64,000 bases of DNA, from the NCBI GenBank assembly GCA_016710785.1, contig JADJUE010000004.1, forward strand, positions 248,001 through 312,000. The letters run 5' to 3'. Below the pieces are notes generated by a model. The model ran no database searches and was not told the origin of the DNA. It saw only the letters and a list, made by a program, of their open reading frames with translations. Origin of the DNA: Candidatus Epilinea brevis. GTDB lineage: Bacteria; Chloroflexota; Anaerolineae; Epilineales; Epilineaceae. Position numbers and translations under genes: made by a program. Below are positions 1-10,252 of this stretch, piece after piece (position 1 is the first letter of the stretch; each line of letters opens with the position of its first letter).

Positions 1-99
1 CGCCAGACCGCCATTCTGGTCCCGCTTCCCCGCTTCCCCGCTTCCCTAGAGGGCGGGAGCAGAACGGGTGAACCCAGCCACAGACAGGATCCGCGGCGC

Positions 100-567
100 A
101 TGAAGCTGGCCACACTCTGTTATGTCCGCCATGAGGGACGCACCCTCATGCTGCATCGGGTCAAGAAGGCCGGCGACATGCATGCCGGCAAATGGAACGG
201 CCTCGGCGGCAAGTTCGAAGGCGGCGAGAGTCCCGAGGAATGCGCTCGGCGAGAGATCCTGGAGGAGTCCGGCCTGGAGGTAGGCCCGTTGGAGCTGAAG
301 GGCTTCCTCAGCTTTCCGGGCTTCCAGGGCGACGACGATTGGTATGCCTTCGTGTTCCTGGCCTACGAGCCGCGCGGCGAGCTGTTGGCCGATCCTGCGG
401 AGGGCCATCTGGCGTGGATCGCGGATACCGAACTGACGCAGCTTCCACTCTGGGCCGGCGATCACATCTTCCTGCCCTGGCTGGATCGACCCGGCTTTTT
501 CAGCGGATGCTTCGTGTATCAGGGGGAGGCTTTGGCGCAACACGAGGTGCACTGGTACGGAGCCTGA
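100..567 (+). CDS. Nudix hydrolase (MutT/8-oxo-dGTP diphosphatase-like)
   Basis: A 155-residue protein of ordinary Nudix length. A complete Nudix box is visible around residues 36-59: GGKFEGGES, then ARREILEESGL, which fits GX5EX7REUXEEXGU and supplies the Mg-binding glutamates. The family hydrolyses nucleoside diphosphates linked to another moiety. The N-terminal LCYVRHEGRTLMLHRVKK and the WNGLGGKFEGGE stretch resemble the 8-oxo-dGTP diphosphatase subgroup, so a nucleotide-pool sanitising role is likely, but the substrate is inferred. The ATG at 100 is used because it begins the conserved first beta strand; no strong ribosome binding site precedes it. The gene is monocistronic and converges on the giant minus-strand gene, separated by a perfect palindrome that probably terminates both. 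Confidence 0.85.
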   Translation: MKLATLCYVRHEGRTLMLHRVKKAGDMHAGKWNGLGGKFEGGESPEECARREILEESGLEVGPLELKGFLSFPGFQGDDDWYAFVFLAYEPRGELLADPAEGHLAWIADTELTQLPLWAGDHIFLPWLDRPGFFSGCFVYQGEALAQHEVHWYGA

Positions 568-605
568 CCGATCGCGGGCATCCGCTGCCAAGCACCAGAG
601 CCAAG

Positions 606-643
606 CAAAGGCCCCCGCGGCAGATCTGCCGCGGGGGCCTTTG
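606..643. terminator. 38-bp perfect palindrome, probable bidirectional terminator
   Basis: Positions 606-624 are exactly reverse-complemented by 625-643 with no loop, centred on AGATCT and with CCCCCGCGG arms flanked by AAAGG/CCTTT. It lies between the convergent Nudix and giant-protein genes. The A3/T3 flanks give only a short U tract on either strand, so it would act as a weakly canonical intrinsic terminator in both directions. Confidence 0.7.
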
Positions 644-701
644 TATCTTGATGGGTGTTGGCGTCTGACGCCCCGACCCCGGCTAGCGGATCGCCCGCCG
701 A

Positions 702-3700
702 CTACCGGTCGCGAAAGCAGCTGCCCGCGAGGGTGGCGCTGTTGAGGCGGCCGGTGCTGCCGGCCAGATCGTCCTGGATCTTGAGCGTCCAGGCGCCGCC
801 CGCACCCTGGCCGTCGAAGGCGTTCAGACCCCCACCGCCCTCCGTCGCCTGCCGCCGGTTGCCGCCCACCGCGTTGAGGCAGGCCGCCGTCCCGATGCCC
901 GGCGCGCTGTCGTCGTCCAGCACCGCCTGCAGGTTGATGCCCAAGGCGTTGCCGGCGCAGAGGTCGCTGAACAGCTCCGAATCCGTCACGCCGCCGTGGG
1001 TCAGGAAGGCGTCCAGATCCTCCGTCCGCGGATGGGTGATGTCGATCTGCAGGTCCACATCCGTCACCTTGCAGGCCGACGAGGCCGTCACCAGCATCGT
1101 GAAGCTCGCCGAGCCCGGTGCCGTCGGGCCCGCATCCGGGATGTTCCCGGCCGTCCCCACCGGCGCGATCGCCACCCGGAAGCGGTCCTCGAACAGCGGC
1201 TGCCCAGGGCAGACCGGCAGCTCCGGACCACCGGGGCACCAGCTCAGGTCCTGATCCACCCCGAACGGGATCCCCCGATCGCCGGCCGCCTCGTCGCCAG
1301 GGATGTCCTCCCCCAGCCGCGTGCCCGTCCGCTCCACCATCACCGCCCCCAGGCCCACCAGGTTGCGCACCGGGAACCCGAAGGCGTCGAACACCTCATG
1401 CTCCCAGAAGGTCGCCGAGATCACCGCCGAGCCCTTGAAACCGTTCGTCACATAGCCCCAGGTCTGCAGGTCGATGTACTCCACCTGCCGGTCGCTCAGC
1501 TTCTGGCACACAAAGTCCAGCAGCCCGTTCTGGTCGTACAGGTAGATCGCGAAGTCCGTGAAGCCCGGCTTGGCCACCAGGTTCATGATCGCCGTCTCGC
1601 TCGTCACCCCCGAGCCGTCCAGGTCCTTCAGCATGCTCGGGATCGCGATCAGGCCCACGCCCGACTCCAGGCCGCCGTTCGACCGGCCGCCGATCTGCCA
1701 CTTGTAGGCCTTGTGCTCCGGCAGCAGGTTGTAGGCGATCGCCTGCTGCGCCTCGGTCCGCGCCACGTCGCCGTACTTCATGAGCGTCGCCACGCCCACG
1801 ATGTCCGGCGCCTGCACCTCGTTCGTCCCCGGCGTCCACCAGACCTGGCTCTCGATCCGCACCGAGCCCACCCAGCTGCCCGGCAGGTCCGCCACGATCG
1901 GCAGGAAGAAGGTCTGCGAACCGCGCGGGCAGACCCAGTCCACCAGCGTCGTGATCACATCGCCCGAGCGGTCCAGGAAGTACACCTTCACCTTGGCGTT
2001 CACCAGCTGGCTCAGGTTCATCACCTGCACGCCCGTGTCCCAGCCCTGGTACTCCGAGTAGATCAGCGGCCCGTAGGCCACCTTCTCGCCCGTCGACGGC
2101 GAGCTCAAGCCCGTGCCGTCGTCGAAGGCGTAGGCGAAAGGCACCGGCTCGCCGATGTAGGTCATCAGGATGTCGCGGCCGTAGATGTCCACCGCCACGC
2201 CCATCCATTCCGAGGCCCGGATCCAGGCCGCGCCCTGCCAGTCCGGTCCCACGCAGTCCGAGGCGTCGAACTGGTAGGTCTCCCCCGGGGCCACCGTGGC
2301 CACGTCGCAGATACGGGCTCGCAAACAGTCGTCCTGCGCCTTGAACCACAGCTCGAGGCTGGAGCATTCCAGCCCGCCGTTCTGGATGTACATCACCGTG
2401 TTCAGGCCCGCCTTGTTGGCGTAGATCAAAGGCACGTAGTAGCCGTAGCCGCCGAACACCGGGTCGTAGGCCCCCAGATGCGTCCCGGCGATGCCGATGT
2501 ACTTCGAGCTCACCTCCACCCCCGGCGTCACATCGCCCGGGCAATGGCGCAGCACTTCCACCGCCAGGATGCCCGACCCGGCTGCGATGCGCTGGTTGAT
2601 GCCCGCGAAGTCCAGGCCTTCGTTGTAGGCCTTCTTGAAGCGCCGGTAGTCATCCGCGTCGCCGACCACGCCGAAGAACAGCGTCTCGCACATCAGGTCG
2701 GCCACGACGTCGTCGAAGCCCAGGTCGATGCCCACGTCCGACAGCTGCTTCGCCGTGAACTTGAACAGCATGCCGCCCTTCGAGCCGGTGGGAATCTGCG
2801 CGCCCATCAGGATCCACGACGAGCCGGGGAACAGCAGCCCCGTGCATTCCACCTTCAGCGGTCCGGCCGCCTGCGGCGGGCAGAAGCCCGGCTCGCCCCA
2901 GGTCACCAAGACCGCCTTCGACGGATCGCAGCCGATGTACTGCACCTCGATCATCGCCCGGCAGACGTCGTCCTGACCTTGGAAGTTCAGGATCGGCAGG
3001 TGCACCTGCACGCCCAGCTGCGCGTTGGGATCCACCAGCACCGGGCAGCCGATGAGCAGCAGCGCCGCCGGTGACACCGTGCGCGAGGCGGTGTTCTGCC
3101 CGATGTTGAAGATGTCGAAATGCACCGTGCCGGTGAACGGGATCCGGTCGCCGTTCACCACCCCGGGCCGGATGCGGCCGATGTAGAACACCGACACCGT
3201 GCCGCCCAAGGGGATCTGCCCGTTCCACTCGATGTGCCCGCCGTTGTTCGTCACCGTGCACAGCCCGGTGCCCGCGCTCACCGTGCAGGTGTTCTGCTGC
3301 AGGGCGATCTGCGCCGGCACATCGGCCTCGAACTCGGGGCCGGGGTTGTCCGGCTGCAGGGTCACGGCCAAGGGGCCGGTGTTGGAGAAGGTGTACACCA
3401 CCCGTACGAAGTCGCCGGAGGCGATGCAGTCGACGAGCTGGTCGGGTGAAGCCGCCGCATCCGTACCGGCCGCTGCATCGGCTCCGGCCGAACCAGCCGG
3501 ACCGGCCGGTCGGACGACATCCGCCGCCGCGATCCCCGGCTGCTCGTCCGTCGCGGCCCGGCCGTTGAGCACCGCCCGCTGCGCGCGGTTCACGCGCGCC
3601 TCGGCCACGAGGTCGCCGGCCGCCGCCAGGGCCGCCAGATCCGCCAGGTTCAGCGGGTTGCTCCCCAGGTGGAACACCTGCACGCCCAGTACTACGTCCG

Positions 3701-6700
3701 CCCCGGCGCGAACGTTGGTCGTGACCGTCGTCGTGTTGTTGGCCGGGTTCGGGTCCGCCAGGCAGTTCGTCGTGCTGACCGACGCCGTGTTGCTCAGCGG
3801 CAAGCCCGGGCTGCCGGGGCAGATGCCCGGCGAGCAGGGCACGTTCGCGTTCACGGTGGTGTTGAGGGTGATCGTGTAGGCCGTCGGCAAGGTCGTGCCG
3901 CATTGGCCCGCGGCGCCCATGATCCCGAGGTTGCAGGTGACCACCTGCAGCGCCGCCGTGCAGATGGGCCCGGCCGGGCTCACGGTGGATGAGACGAAGG
4001 TCACGCCCGCCGGCAGGGTGTCCACCACCACCACCCCCGCCGCGTTGGACGGACCAGCGTTGTTGACCGTGAGCGTGTAGACCAGCGGGCTGCCGGCGAT
4101 CACCGGGTTGGGCGCGCCGGTCTTGCCGATGGACAGGTCTGACTGGCTCTGCACCGTCAGGCTGCTGCTCGCGCTGTTCGCCTGCGGGCCGGGGTCGGTG
4201 GTGCCGCTCGACGAGATCACCGAGTTGACCTGTGTGCTGTTGCAGAGGTTGCCCGCGCAGCTGCGGACGACGATGACCACCGAGCGCTGCACCGTGGGCG
4301 CTGTCGCCCCCAGCCAGGTGCAGGTCGCCACGCCGCCGACGGCGTTCACCGCCGGCGTCGTACAGCTGCCGCCCGCCGAGGCCGTCGCCGAGACGAAGGC
4401 CCCGTTGGCCGGCAGGGTATCCGTCAGCACCAGGTTCTGCGCGTCCGACGGGCCGGCGTTGGTGCTGGCCACGGTGTAGCTCACGTTGCTCCCGGCGATG
4501 ATCGTCCCCGTCGCCGGCGTCTTGCTCGCGTTCAGGTCGGCCCGGGTGATCACCGTCGTGCGCACCGTGACCGTGTCGTCACCGGTGTTGCTGCGCTGCT
4601 GGTCGGTGTTGGTCACAGTCGCGGTGTCACCGACCACGTCCGTGCCCGGCAGCGTCGCGGCGCCCACGGTCAGGACCACGGTCAAGGTGGTCGACGCGCC
4701 GGAGGCCAGCGACGGGATCGTCCACAACAGGTTGGGCGCCGTCCCCGACACCGAGCCCAGGCCCGGCGTCACCGACACCACCGTCACCCCGGCCGGCAGG
4801 GTCAGCGTCTCCTGGATCTGCAGGTTGGTCGCGGTGACCGCCACCTCGCCGTCGAAGACGTTTGCGCGCGGTCACCACGTAGGTGAGGTTGCTCGCCCCG
4901 CTGCCCGCGGTCACCGGATCGGCCGACTCGGTCTTCGACAACGCGATGTCCACCGAGAACGGCAACGGCGTATTGGACGGTGTGGGCGTAAAAGCAGGCG
5001 TCGGCGTGCTGCTTGATAGGGCGGTCGGCGTCACCGTGGCCACCCCGGGCACGTAGGGCGCGCAGTTGAGCGAGATCGATAGGAGGTACTCGCCGACGCT
5101 CGTGAAGCGGCCACTCCCGAACTGGGTGACGTCCTTGGCCCCCGCGGCCACACCGGCGTAGAAGGTACCCGAATACGGCGCCCGGAAGTACAGGCCCTCG
5201 GACTGGCCACCTTGCGGGCTGGTGGCGTTGACCTGCCCCAGGCCGGTGGCATAGGTCAAGGAGGTGGACGCTTCGTTGACGCGCAGGAGCAGGTTGCCAG
5301 CCGCATCCAGCAGGACCAGCTGCGGGTTGATGGGCGACTTGCCGTAGGCGTCCTCATCACGGAGGGGATCGCCGTCGACACTCAGGAAGATCAGGTCCCC
5401 GACGACCGCACTGAAGCGGTACAGGTCGGCATCCACCGAGGCGCCCGTTCCCACCAGGTTGTTGCCCTGAGGCTGGGAGCCGGCCAGGTTGCCAAAGTAG
5501 TAGGAGCCGCTGCTGTTGGCCTGAGCCAAGGAGTCGTTCGGCTCCGATTCTGTCACGGCCAGCGGGCGCGGCGGCTGGACTACGGCGTAGACGCGATAGG
5601 GCTCGGCGGTGGTGACCAGGCTGGGCGCGTTGACGCGCAGGAATGCACCTGGCTGCGGCGTCACATTGAAGAGGGCGCCGCCAAGGTTCGGCGCGCTGAC
5701 GCCGAACAAGGTGTCGTTGTCTCCCGCGTCGTACTCCAGGGTATCGCCATTGGTCATCAGCCGCAGGTCGACGTCGTTGACGTTGCCGGCGCCCATGTCC
5801 ACCAGGGCGAACAGCCGATGCTCCGACGATGGCGCCGTGGGCAGGGCGAAGTAGTCGTTCTCGCCGAAAGACGGCGTCTGGGTAATGGTGGGGAATCCGA
5901 CCGGTACGGCCGTGTTGGTCGGGGTGGGCGTATTGGTCGGCCCGCCCACAGTCGTCGCCGAGGGCGTCGGCGACGGCGTGCGCATGATCACTCCCTGGAT
6001 GCCGCAGGCATAGACATTGGCCTGGTGGGAGAGGTTGTTCGGCTCAACCTCCGAAACGCAGCGTGTCGCCTCCAGGTAGAAGTTTCCGCCCAACTGCGAC
6101 GCCAGGTAGGTGGCCTCATCCACGAAAACGAAGACCGTCTGACCAGCGGTCATGGCCAGGCAGGGCACTTCCTCCGCGCCGAAGGTGGTCGTGGTTGTGC
6201 GGTTGGCCGCGGCGACGCAGGCCGGAACCACCGCGGGGGTGTTGGTGGGCAACGGCGCAGTGGTGGGCGTGGCCGTAGCCTCCGCCGTCGGACAGTCGCT
6301 GGACAGGTGCAGGATCAGGTTCGCGCCACCCAGCGGATCGATATTGGACAGATGGAAGGAGTAATTGCCATTGGACGGGGCAGTGAAGCGATACACGACA
6401 TCGCGTCCAAGGGCCGTGACCGCGGAAGGCGTCGGATTGCCGATGGCGCCGTTGGCCGTGAAGCAGGTGGACAGGGCCGGCAACTGGTAGTCATTGCGGG
6501 CGCCGGCAAGCGAGCCCAGCGCGGGCTCATTCAAGGTAAGCGTCACGGCACTGGCGCAGGTATCGTTGATCAGCGGCGTGGCTGTTGGCGACGGCGTCCA
6601 AGTGGGCGTGGGCGTGAAGGGATTCAAGGGATCCTGGGTAGCCGTCGGCACCGGGGTGTTGCCGGCCGTGGCGCCGAGCGAGCAGGCGGTGAAACGGTAG

Positions 6701-8493
6701 CCCTTGCCGATATCGCTGGTCTTGGCGTTGACGCGGATATAGAAGGCCTGACCCGGCGTGCCGGCGAAGAACTCGCCGGTGGCCTGACCGGCCGTCGTCG
6801 TCCCGACGCTGCCGTCGATCACCGTAACCGGCAGGCTCACATCGGCGGCGCTCCGCAGGTCCAGCGACAGGTCGGCGTTGATTCCATTGAGGTCATGGGG
6901 GCAGCCGGCGCAGTCAGGAGCACCATCCACGCCGATGAACACCGCTTCAGCGGCACCCACGACGATCGGACCATAATAGTCAACGTCCGTGTTGCTGGTC
7001 AGACCGGCGCTGCCCACCCAGCCCGTCGATGCTGCCGGCAGGGAAACGACATCCAGGCCGCCGGCGGCGATGCGCGGCCGAGGATTACCGGTTCCCTCGC
7101 TGAATACACTGCTGCAGGCCGGCAGCGCGGGGACGGCGTTGGCCCCGGCCAGGGTGTCGTTGCCTTCCACCTCGAGGAAGCTGCCCGTTCCGTTGGGACG
7201 ATGCACATAGAGGTCGTAGGGGCCGACGACGGTGGTAGCCGAAAAGCCTTGCACCATGAGGCTCTCGCCGCCACTTAAAGGCACACCGGCCAGAGCGGAG
7301 TTGAAGCCGTTTCCACCGCCGGAAGGCGGCACGACCACGTTGGCGGGCGTGCTGTAGAGATGCCCTTCGTCGTCATCGCATTCGATGCTGGGCGGGAAGA
7401 TCGAGGCGACGCAGCCCGAGTAGGATGGCACGCCCAAGGTGGAGCGCCGCAGGTGCATCACCGTATCTCCGCTGAGCGAGCCCACCAACGGCCGCTTGAC
7501 GTAGGCGAAGACGACGTCGCCGGCCCCCACTGCAGTGGGCGTGGCTGTGGCGGTGGCGGTGGGCGTCGGGGTGTTGGTAATGGTGGGCGTGGAGGTACTG
7601 GTCGGCGTCCTGGTCTCGGTGGCCGCCGTGGGCGACGAGCCGGCGGTGGCCGTTGGCGTCGCCGTCGCGGTGGCCGTCGCCGTCGCGTTCGTCACCTCGA
7701 CCACCCGCACCTGGACGCTGGATTCGCCGGGCGGCGGCGGGTTCATGCCAAACTTCCACACCGCGATATACACCGTGAGGCTGCCTCCGGTGCCGATGCC
7801 GGCGCCGAAAGAGGTACGCGAGCGGTGCTTGCAGGTATCGAAGGTGGTGCCTGAGACAATCACATCGTCATTGCCGGTGAAATTCGACAGCGGGCTGCAG
7901 GCGCTGAGGAAGAGGGCGATCACGGTGTCCTTCAGGGTGCCATCCGTGCCGCAGGTCTCGATGGTGTAGGTTCCGGATCGCGTGGCGGTGTACTTGAACC
8001 ACACGCTGCGCGATGCCCGAAAGGCCGTCGTCGGGCCATTCGCCGGGTCGCCGACATCCGTGGCGTCTGCGAGGTCGATGATCGGCGAGAGCGACGAGCT
8101 GTTGGGCGCGGTAGCGGGGATGGTCAAGGCGCCGGCGCATTGATCATTGACCGGCGTGGCGGCGGCCAGGGCCACCGGGCCCGCAGGTGCCGCCGGAACA
8201 AGGGACACGCTGCCCGGTAGCTGGGCCATGGCCGTCTGCCCGTTGACGCCGGCCGGGACTATCACATACGGGATGCCGCCAGGCCCGTTTTGAATGACGG
8301 TAACGCGCGGCGAGGAGCCTGGAGACTCGGAACCGGACGACGGCGCTACGGATCCCGGCGATGACAGAGCATCCCGGTCAGACGCCGGGCGAGCCCAGGC
8401 GCGCGGGCTGTAAAGGCCGATGAGCAGCGAGACGGCGCCCAACACGACGATGGTCAGCGATCGGGTCAAGGCAGGCCGGGGTCGGGACTTCAC
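702..8493 (-). CDS. Giant secreted multidomain protein (PPC, DUF11, shared C-terminal module, P-like domain), frameshifted
   Basis: Two minus-strand reading frames (down to 4627, and 4844-702) are one gene of about 2,596 codons once a single base is removed at 4861-4863. The GTG at 8493 is chosen because AGGAG lies 8 bases upstream and the product then starts with a signal peptide of about 33 residues ending AWA. In order: PPC-like beta domains with EPND-type motifs (about 75-1150), cut by five Thr/Pro linkers such as TPTITNTPTPTATATATPTA; about three DUF11 repeats (about 1178-1600, 'SKT...PVTAGS...LTYVVTA', 'DTLPAG'); a module of nearly 600 residues (about 1825-2411) shared with the protein at 48566-52159; and a proprotein-convertase P-like domain (about 2437-2596). 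It is probably extracellular or surface-bound. The function is unknown; no catalytic domain is seen. The break may be a sequencing error or a real mutation. Confidence 0.8.
4858..4866 (-). other. Single-base frameshift in the DUF11 region
   Basis: On the minus strand the codons run GCG CGC AAA CGT, giving an Arg-rich out-of-frame tail. With two A residues instead of three the reading becomes ...VVTARNVFDGEVAVTATNL..., a perfect continuation of a DUF11 repeat into the downstream frame. The AAA (TTT at 4861-4863 on the plus strand) is therefore the likely site of a one-base insertion. Confidence 0.8.
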
Positions 8494-8624
8494 AGAGCGT
8501 CTCCTGGTGCGTGGGTGGAATCGCACAGATCCAACAGGCGCCGGCCGACAACGGACGCACCCCTGCTGCATGAGAAACGGGTGAGTACCGTCGGAGATAC
8601 GGTTTTTAGAGCTGCGATTGGTAG

Positions 8625-8651
8625 AGTTTACATGATCGAGTGGGTCGTCAA
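8625..8651 (-). promoter_or_regulatory. Candidate sigma70-type promoter for the giant secreted gene
   Basis: On the minus strand TTGACG (8651-8646) is followed after 15 bases by TAAACT (8630-8625). The -35 overlaps the aroQ stop codon and the start codon lies about 130 bases downstream. The spacer is shorter than the optimal 17, so support is modest. Confidence 0.3.
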
Positions 8652-9142
8652 TCGGCATCCGGCTGGCGCGTGACCGCCAACGCGCCATGGCCGGCCGATC
8701 GCAGCCAACCCACCAGACCGCGCAGTCCCAGGGCGTAGCTGTCCGCTCCCAGGCCGAAGACGCCACCGACGCAGACCGCTGCCAACAGCGACACCGAGCG
8801 GAAGGGCTCCCGGGCTTGAATGTTGCTCAGATGCACTTCCAGGGCCGGCGGGCCGGCGGCCAGGGCGTCGCGCAAGGCCACCGAGCTGTGGGTCAGGCCA
8901 CCGGCGTTGATCAGGATCCCATCACGTTGGCCGATGGCCGCCTGCACCGCATCGATCAGCGCTCCCTCGTGGTTGGACTGCAGACAATCCACATGGGCGC
9001 CGAGTTCCCGGCCCAGGGTCCTGAGCGCGGCGTCGATCTCCGCCAGGGTGATGAGGCCGTAGACTTCCGGCTCCCGATGCCCCAACAGGTTGAGGTTGGG
9101 GCCGTGCAGCACCAGAATCCTCAGCGGCGTGACGTCGTCCAT
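8648..9142 (-). CDS. aroQ: Type II 3-dehydroquinate dehydratase
   Basis: A 164-residue protein, the usual length for AroQ, which converts 3-dehydroquinate to 3-dehydroshikimate in the cytosolic shikimate pathway. Family motifs are HGPNLNLLG followed by an Arg and Tyr (HREPEVYG), SNHEGALID, the INAGGLTHSSVALRDAL loop with the substrate-binding Asn, and EVHLSNIQAREPFR holding the catalytic Glu-x-His pair and Arg. The commonly seen second His in 'NIHAR' is Gln here, which is not one of the core catalytic residues. The ATG at 9142 is preferred over a GTG at 9154 because GAGGTG sits 9 bases upstream of it. It directly follows the permease gene, so the two are probably co-transcribed although they are functionally unrelated. 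Confidence 0.93.
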   Translation of the reverse strand: MDDVTPLRILVLHGPNLNLLGHREPEVYGLITLAEIDAALRTLGRELGAHVDCLQSNHEGALIDAVQAAIGQRDGILINAGGLTHSSVALRDALAAGPPALEVHLSNIQAREPFRSVSLLAAVCVGGVFGLGADSYALGLRGLVGWLRSAGHGALAVTRQPDAD

Positions 9143-9155
9143 GGCTGCTTGCACC

Positions 9156-10166
9156 TCAGCCGTATCGGATCCGCGGGTCCAGCCAGGCGTAGGAGATGTC
9201 CACCACCAGGTTGATCACCACGAAGATGATGGCGAAGACCAGCACCCCGCCCTGCACCACCGGCAGGTCGTTGCTGGAGATGGCGTTCACCATCCAGCTG
9301 CCCACGCCCGGCCAGGAGAAGATGGTCTCCGTCAATACCGCTCCGGAGAGCAGGTAGCCGGTCTGCAGTCCGATGACCGTGACCACCGGCAGCAGGGCGT
9401 TGGCCAGGGCGTGGCGCATCACCACCGCCCGCTCCCCCAAACCCTTGGCCCGCGCGGTGCGGATGTAATCCTGGCCCAGCACGTCCAACATGGCCGACCG
9501 CGCGATGCGGGCGATGATCGAAGCCGGGATGGTGGAAAGGGCGATGGCCGGTAGCGCCAGATGGTGCAGGGCATCCTTGAAAGTCGCCCAGTCACCGGCC
9601 AGGATGCTGTCCACGAGGTGCAGGTGGGTCCGGTCGAGCAACACGACGCCCGAACTCAACCGCCCACTGGTGGGAAAGAGATCCCAGCGCACCGCCAACA
9701 CATAGATCATCATCAAGCCCAGCCAGAAGACCGGCATGCTCACCCCGCCCAAGGCCACCAGCATCGCCGTCAGGTCCACCCAGGTGTTGTGACGGGCCGC
9801 GGCAACGATGCCCAGAGGCACGCCTACCAGCACCGCGATCAACATGGCGATCAGGGCCAGCTCCATCGTGGCCGGGAAGCGCTCGCCCAGCTCGGCGGAT
9901 ACCGCGCGCCGAGTGACCATCGACTCGCCCAGATCACCCTGCAGCGTCCGCGTGAGGTAACGCCCGTACTGCCGCGCCAGACCCTCGTCCCACCCGAACT
10001 TCTCGCGGATCACCGCGCAGCGCTCCTCGGTGTAGCGCTCGCCGAGGATCGCCGCGCAGATGCCGCCCTTGGCGCCGGTCAACTTCAGGAAGCCGAAGGT
10101 GATCAAGGAGATGCCCAGGAGGACGGGCAGGGCCGCCAGCAGGCGGCGGGCGATGAAGGAGGGCAT
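9156..10166 (-). CDS. Dipeptide/oligopeptide ABC transporter permease, DppB type
   Basis: A 336-residue inner-membrane permease with six predicted membrane segments. The N-terminal IARRLLAALPVLLGISLITF and the GDLGESMVTRRAVSAELGERF loop are typical of DppB/OppB. The ATPase-coupling EAA loop is seen as YIRTARAKGLGERAVVMRHAL followed by NALLPVVTVIG, and the end is WLDPRIRYG. It follows the substrate-binding protein gene across a strong hairpin (10201-10234). No Shine-Dalgarno sequence is visible before the ATG at 10166. No DppC-type partner and no ATPase genes are nearby, so the rest of the transporter must be encoded elsewhere. Confidence 0.9.
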   Translation of the reverse strand: MPSFIARRLLAALPVLLGISLITFGFLKLTGAKGGICAAILGERYTEERCAVIREKFGWDEGLARQYGRYLTRTLQGDLGESMVTRRAVSAELGERFPATMELALIAMLIAVLVGVPLGIVAAARHNTWVDLTAMLVALGGVSMPVFWLGLMMIYVLAVRWDLFPTSGRLSSGVVLLDRTHLHLVDSILAGDWATFKDALHHLALPAIALSTIPASIIARIARSAMLDVLGQDYIRTARAKGLGERAVVMRHALANALLPVVTVIGLQTGYLLSGAVLTETIFSWPGVGSWMVNAISSNDLPVVQGGVLVFAIIFVVINLVVDISYAWLDPRIRYG

Positions 10167-10200
10167 GGTACCGGGAGGAGCAGCCGCTAGCGCAGGCGCC

Positions 10201-10234
10201 CGCTCAGGGGCACGCCGTGGCGTGCCCCTGAGCG
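10201..10234. terminator. Strong hairpin between binding-protein and permease genes
   Basis: A 16-base stem (10201-10216 with 10219-10234, arms beginning CGCTCAGGGG) has a 2-base loop and no T tract. It lies between the stop of the binding-protein gene and the start of the permease gene. Such hairpins often stabilise the upstream message or attenuate readthrough in transport operons, giving more binding protein than permease. Confidence 0.6.
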
Positions 10235-10252
10235 GTTACCGACAGTCGGCGA

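Noticed and set aside
996..3074. 692-codon open frame on the plus strand opposite the giant gene
   Set aside because: Composition is His/Arg/Gln-rich without domains, and the opposite strand shows conserved motifs shared with 48566-52159. It is a high-GC antisense shadow.
4627..4870. Programmed +1 frameshifting at the DUF11 junction
   Set aside because: No slippery heptamer, stop codon or stimulatory structure is evident at CGC-AAA-CGT, so error or mutation is the simpler reading.
5212..7278. 688-codon plus-strand open frame
   Set aside because: It lies antisense to PPC-domain coding sequence and shows Arg/Gly-rich shadow composition.
7535..7690. Repetitive GTGGGCGTGGC-type DNA, considered as a CRISPR or minisatellite
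   Set aside because: It encodes the Thr/Pro/Ala linker on the minus strand in frame, with irregular unit length and no spacers.
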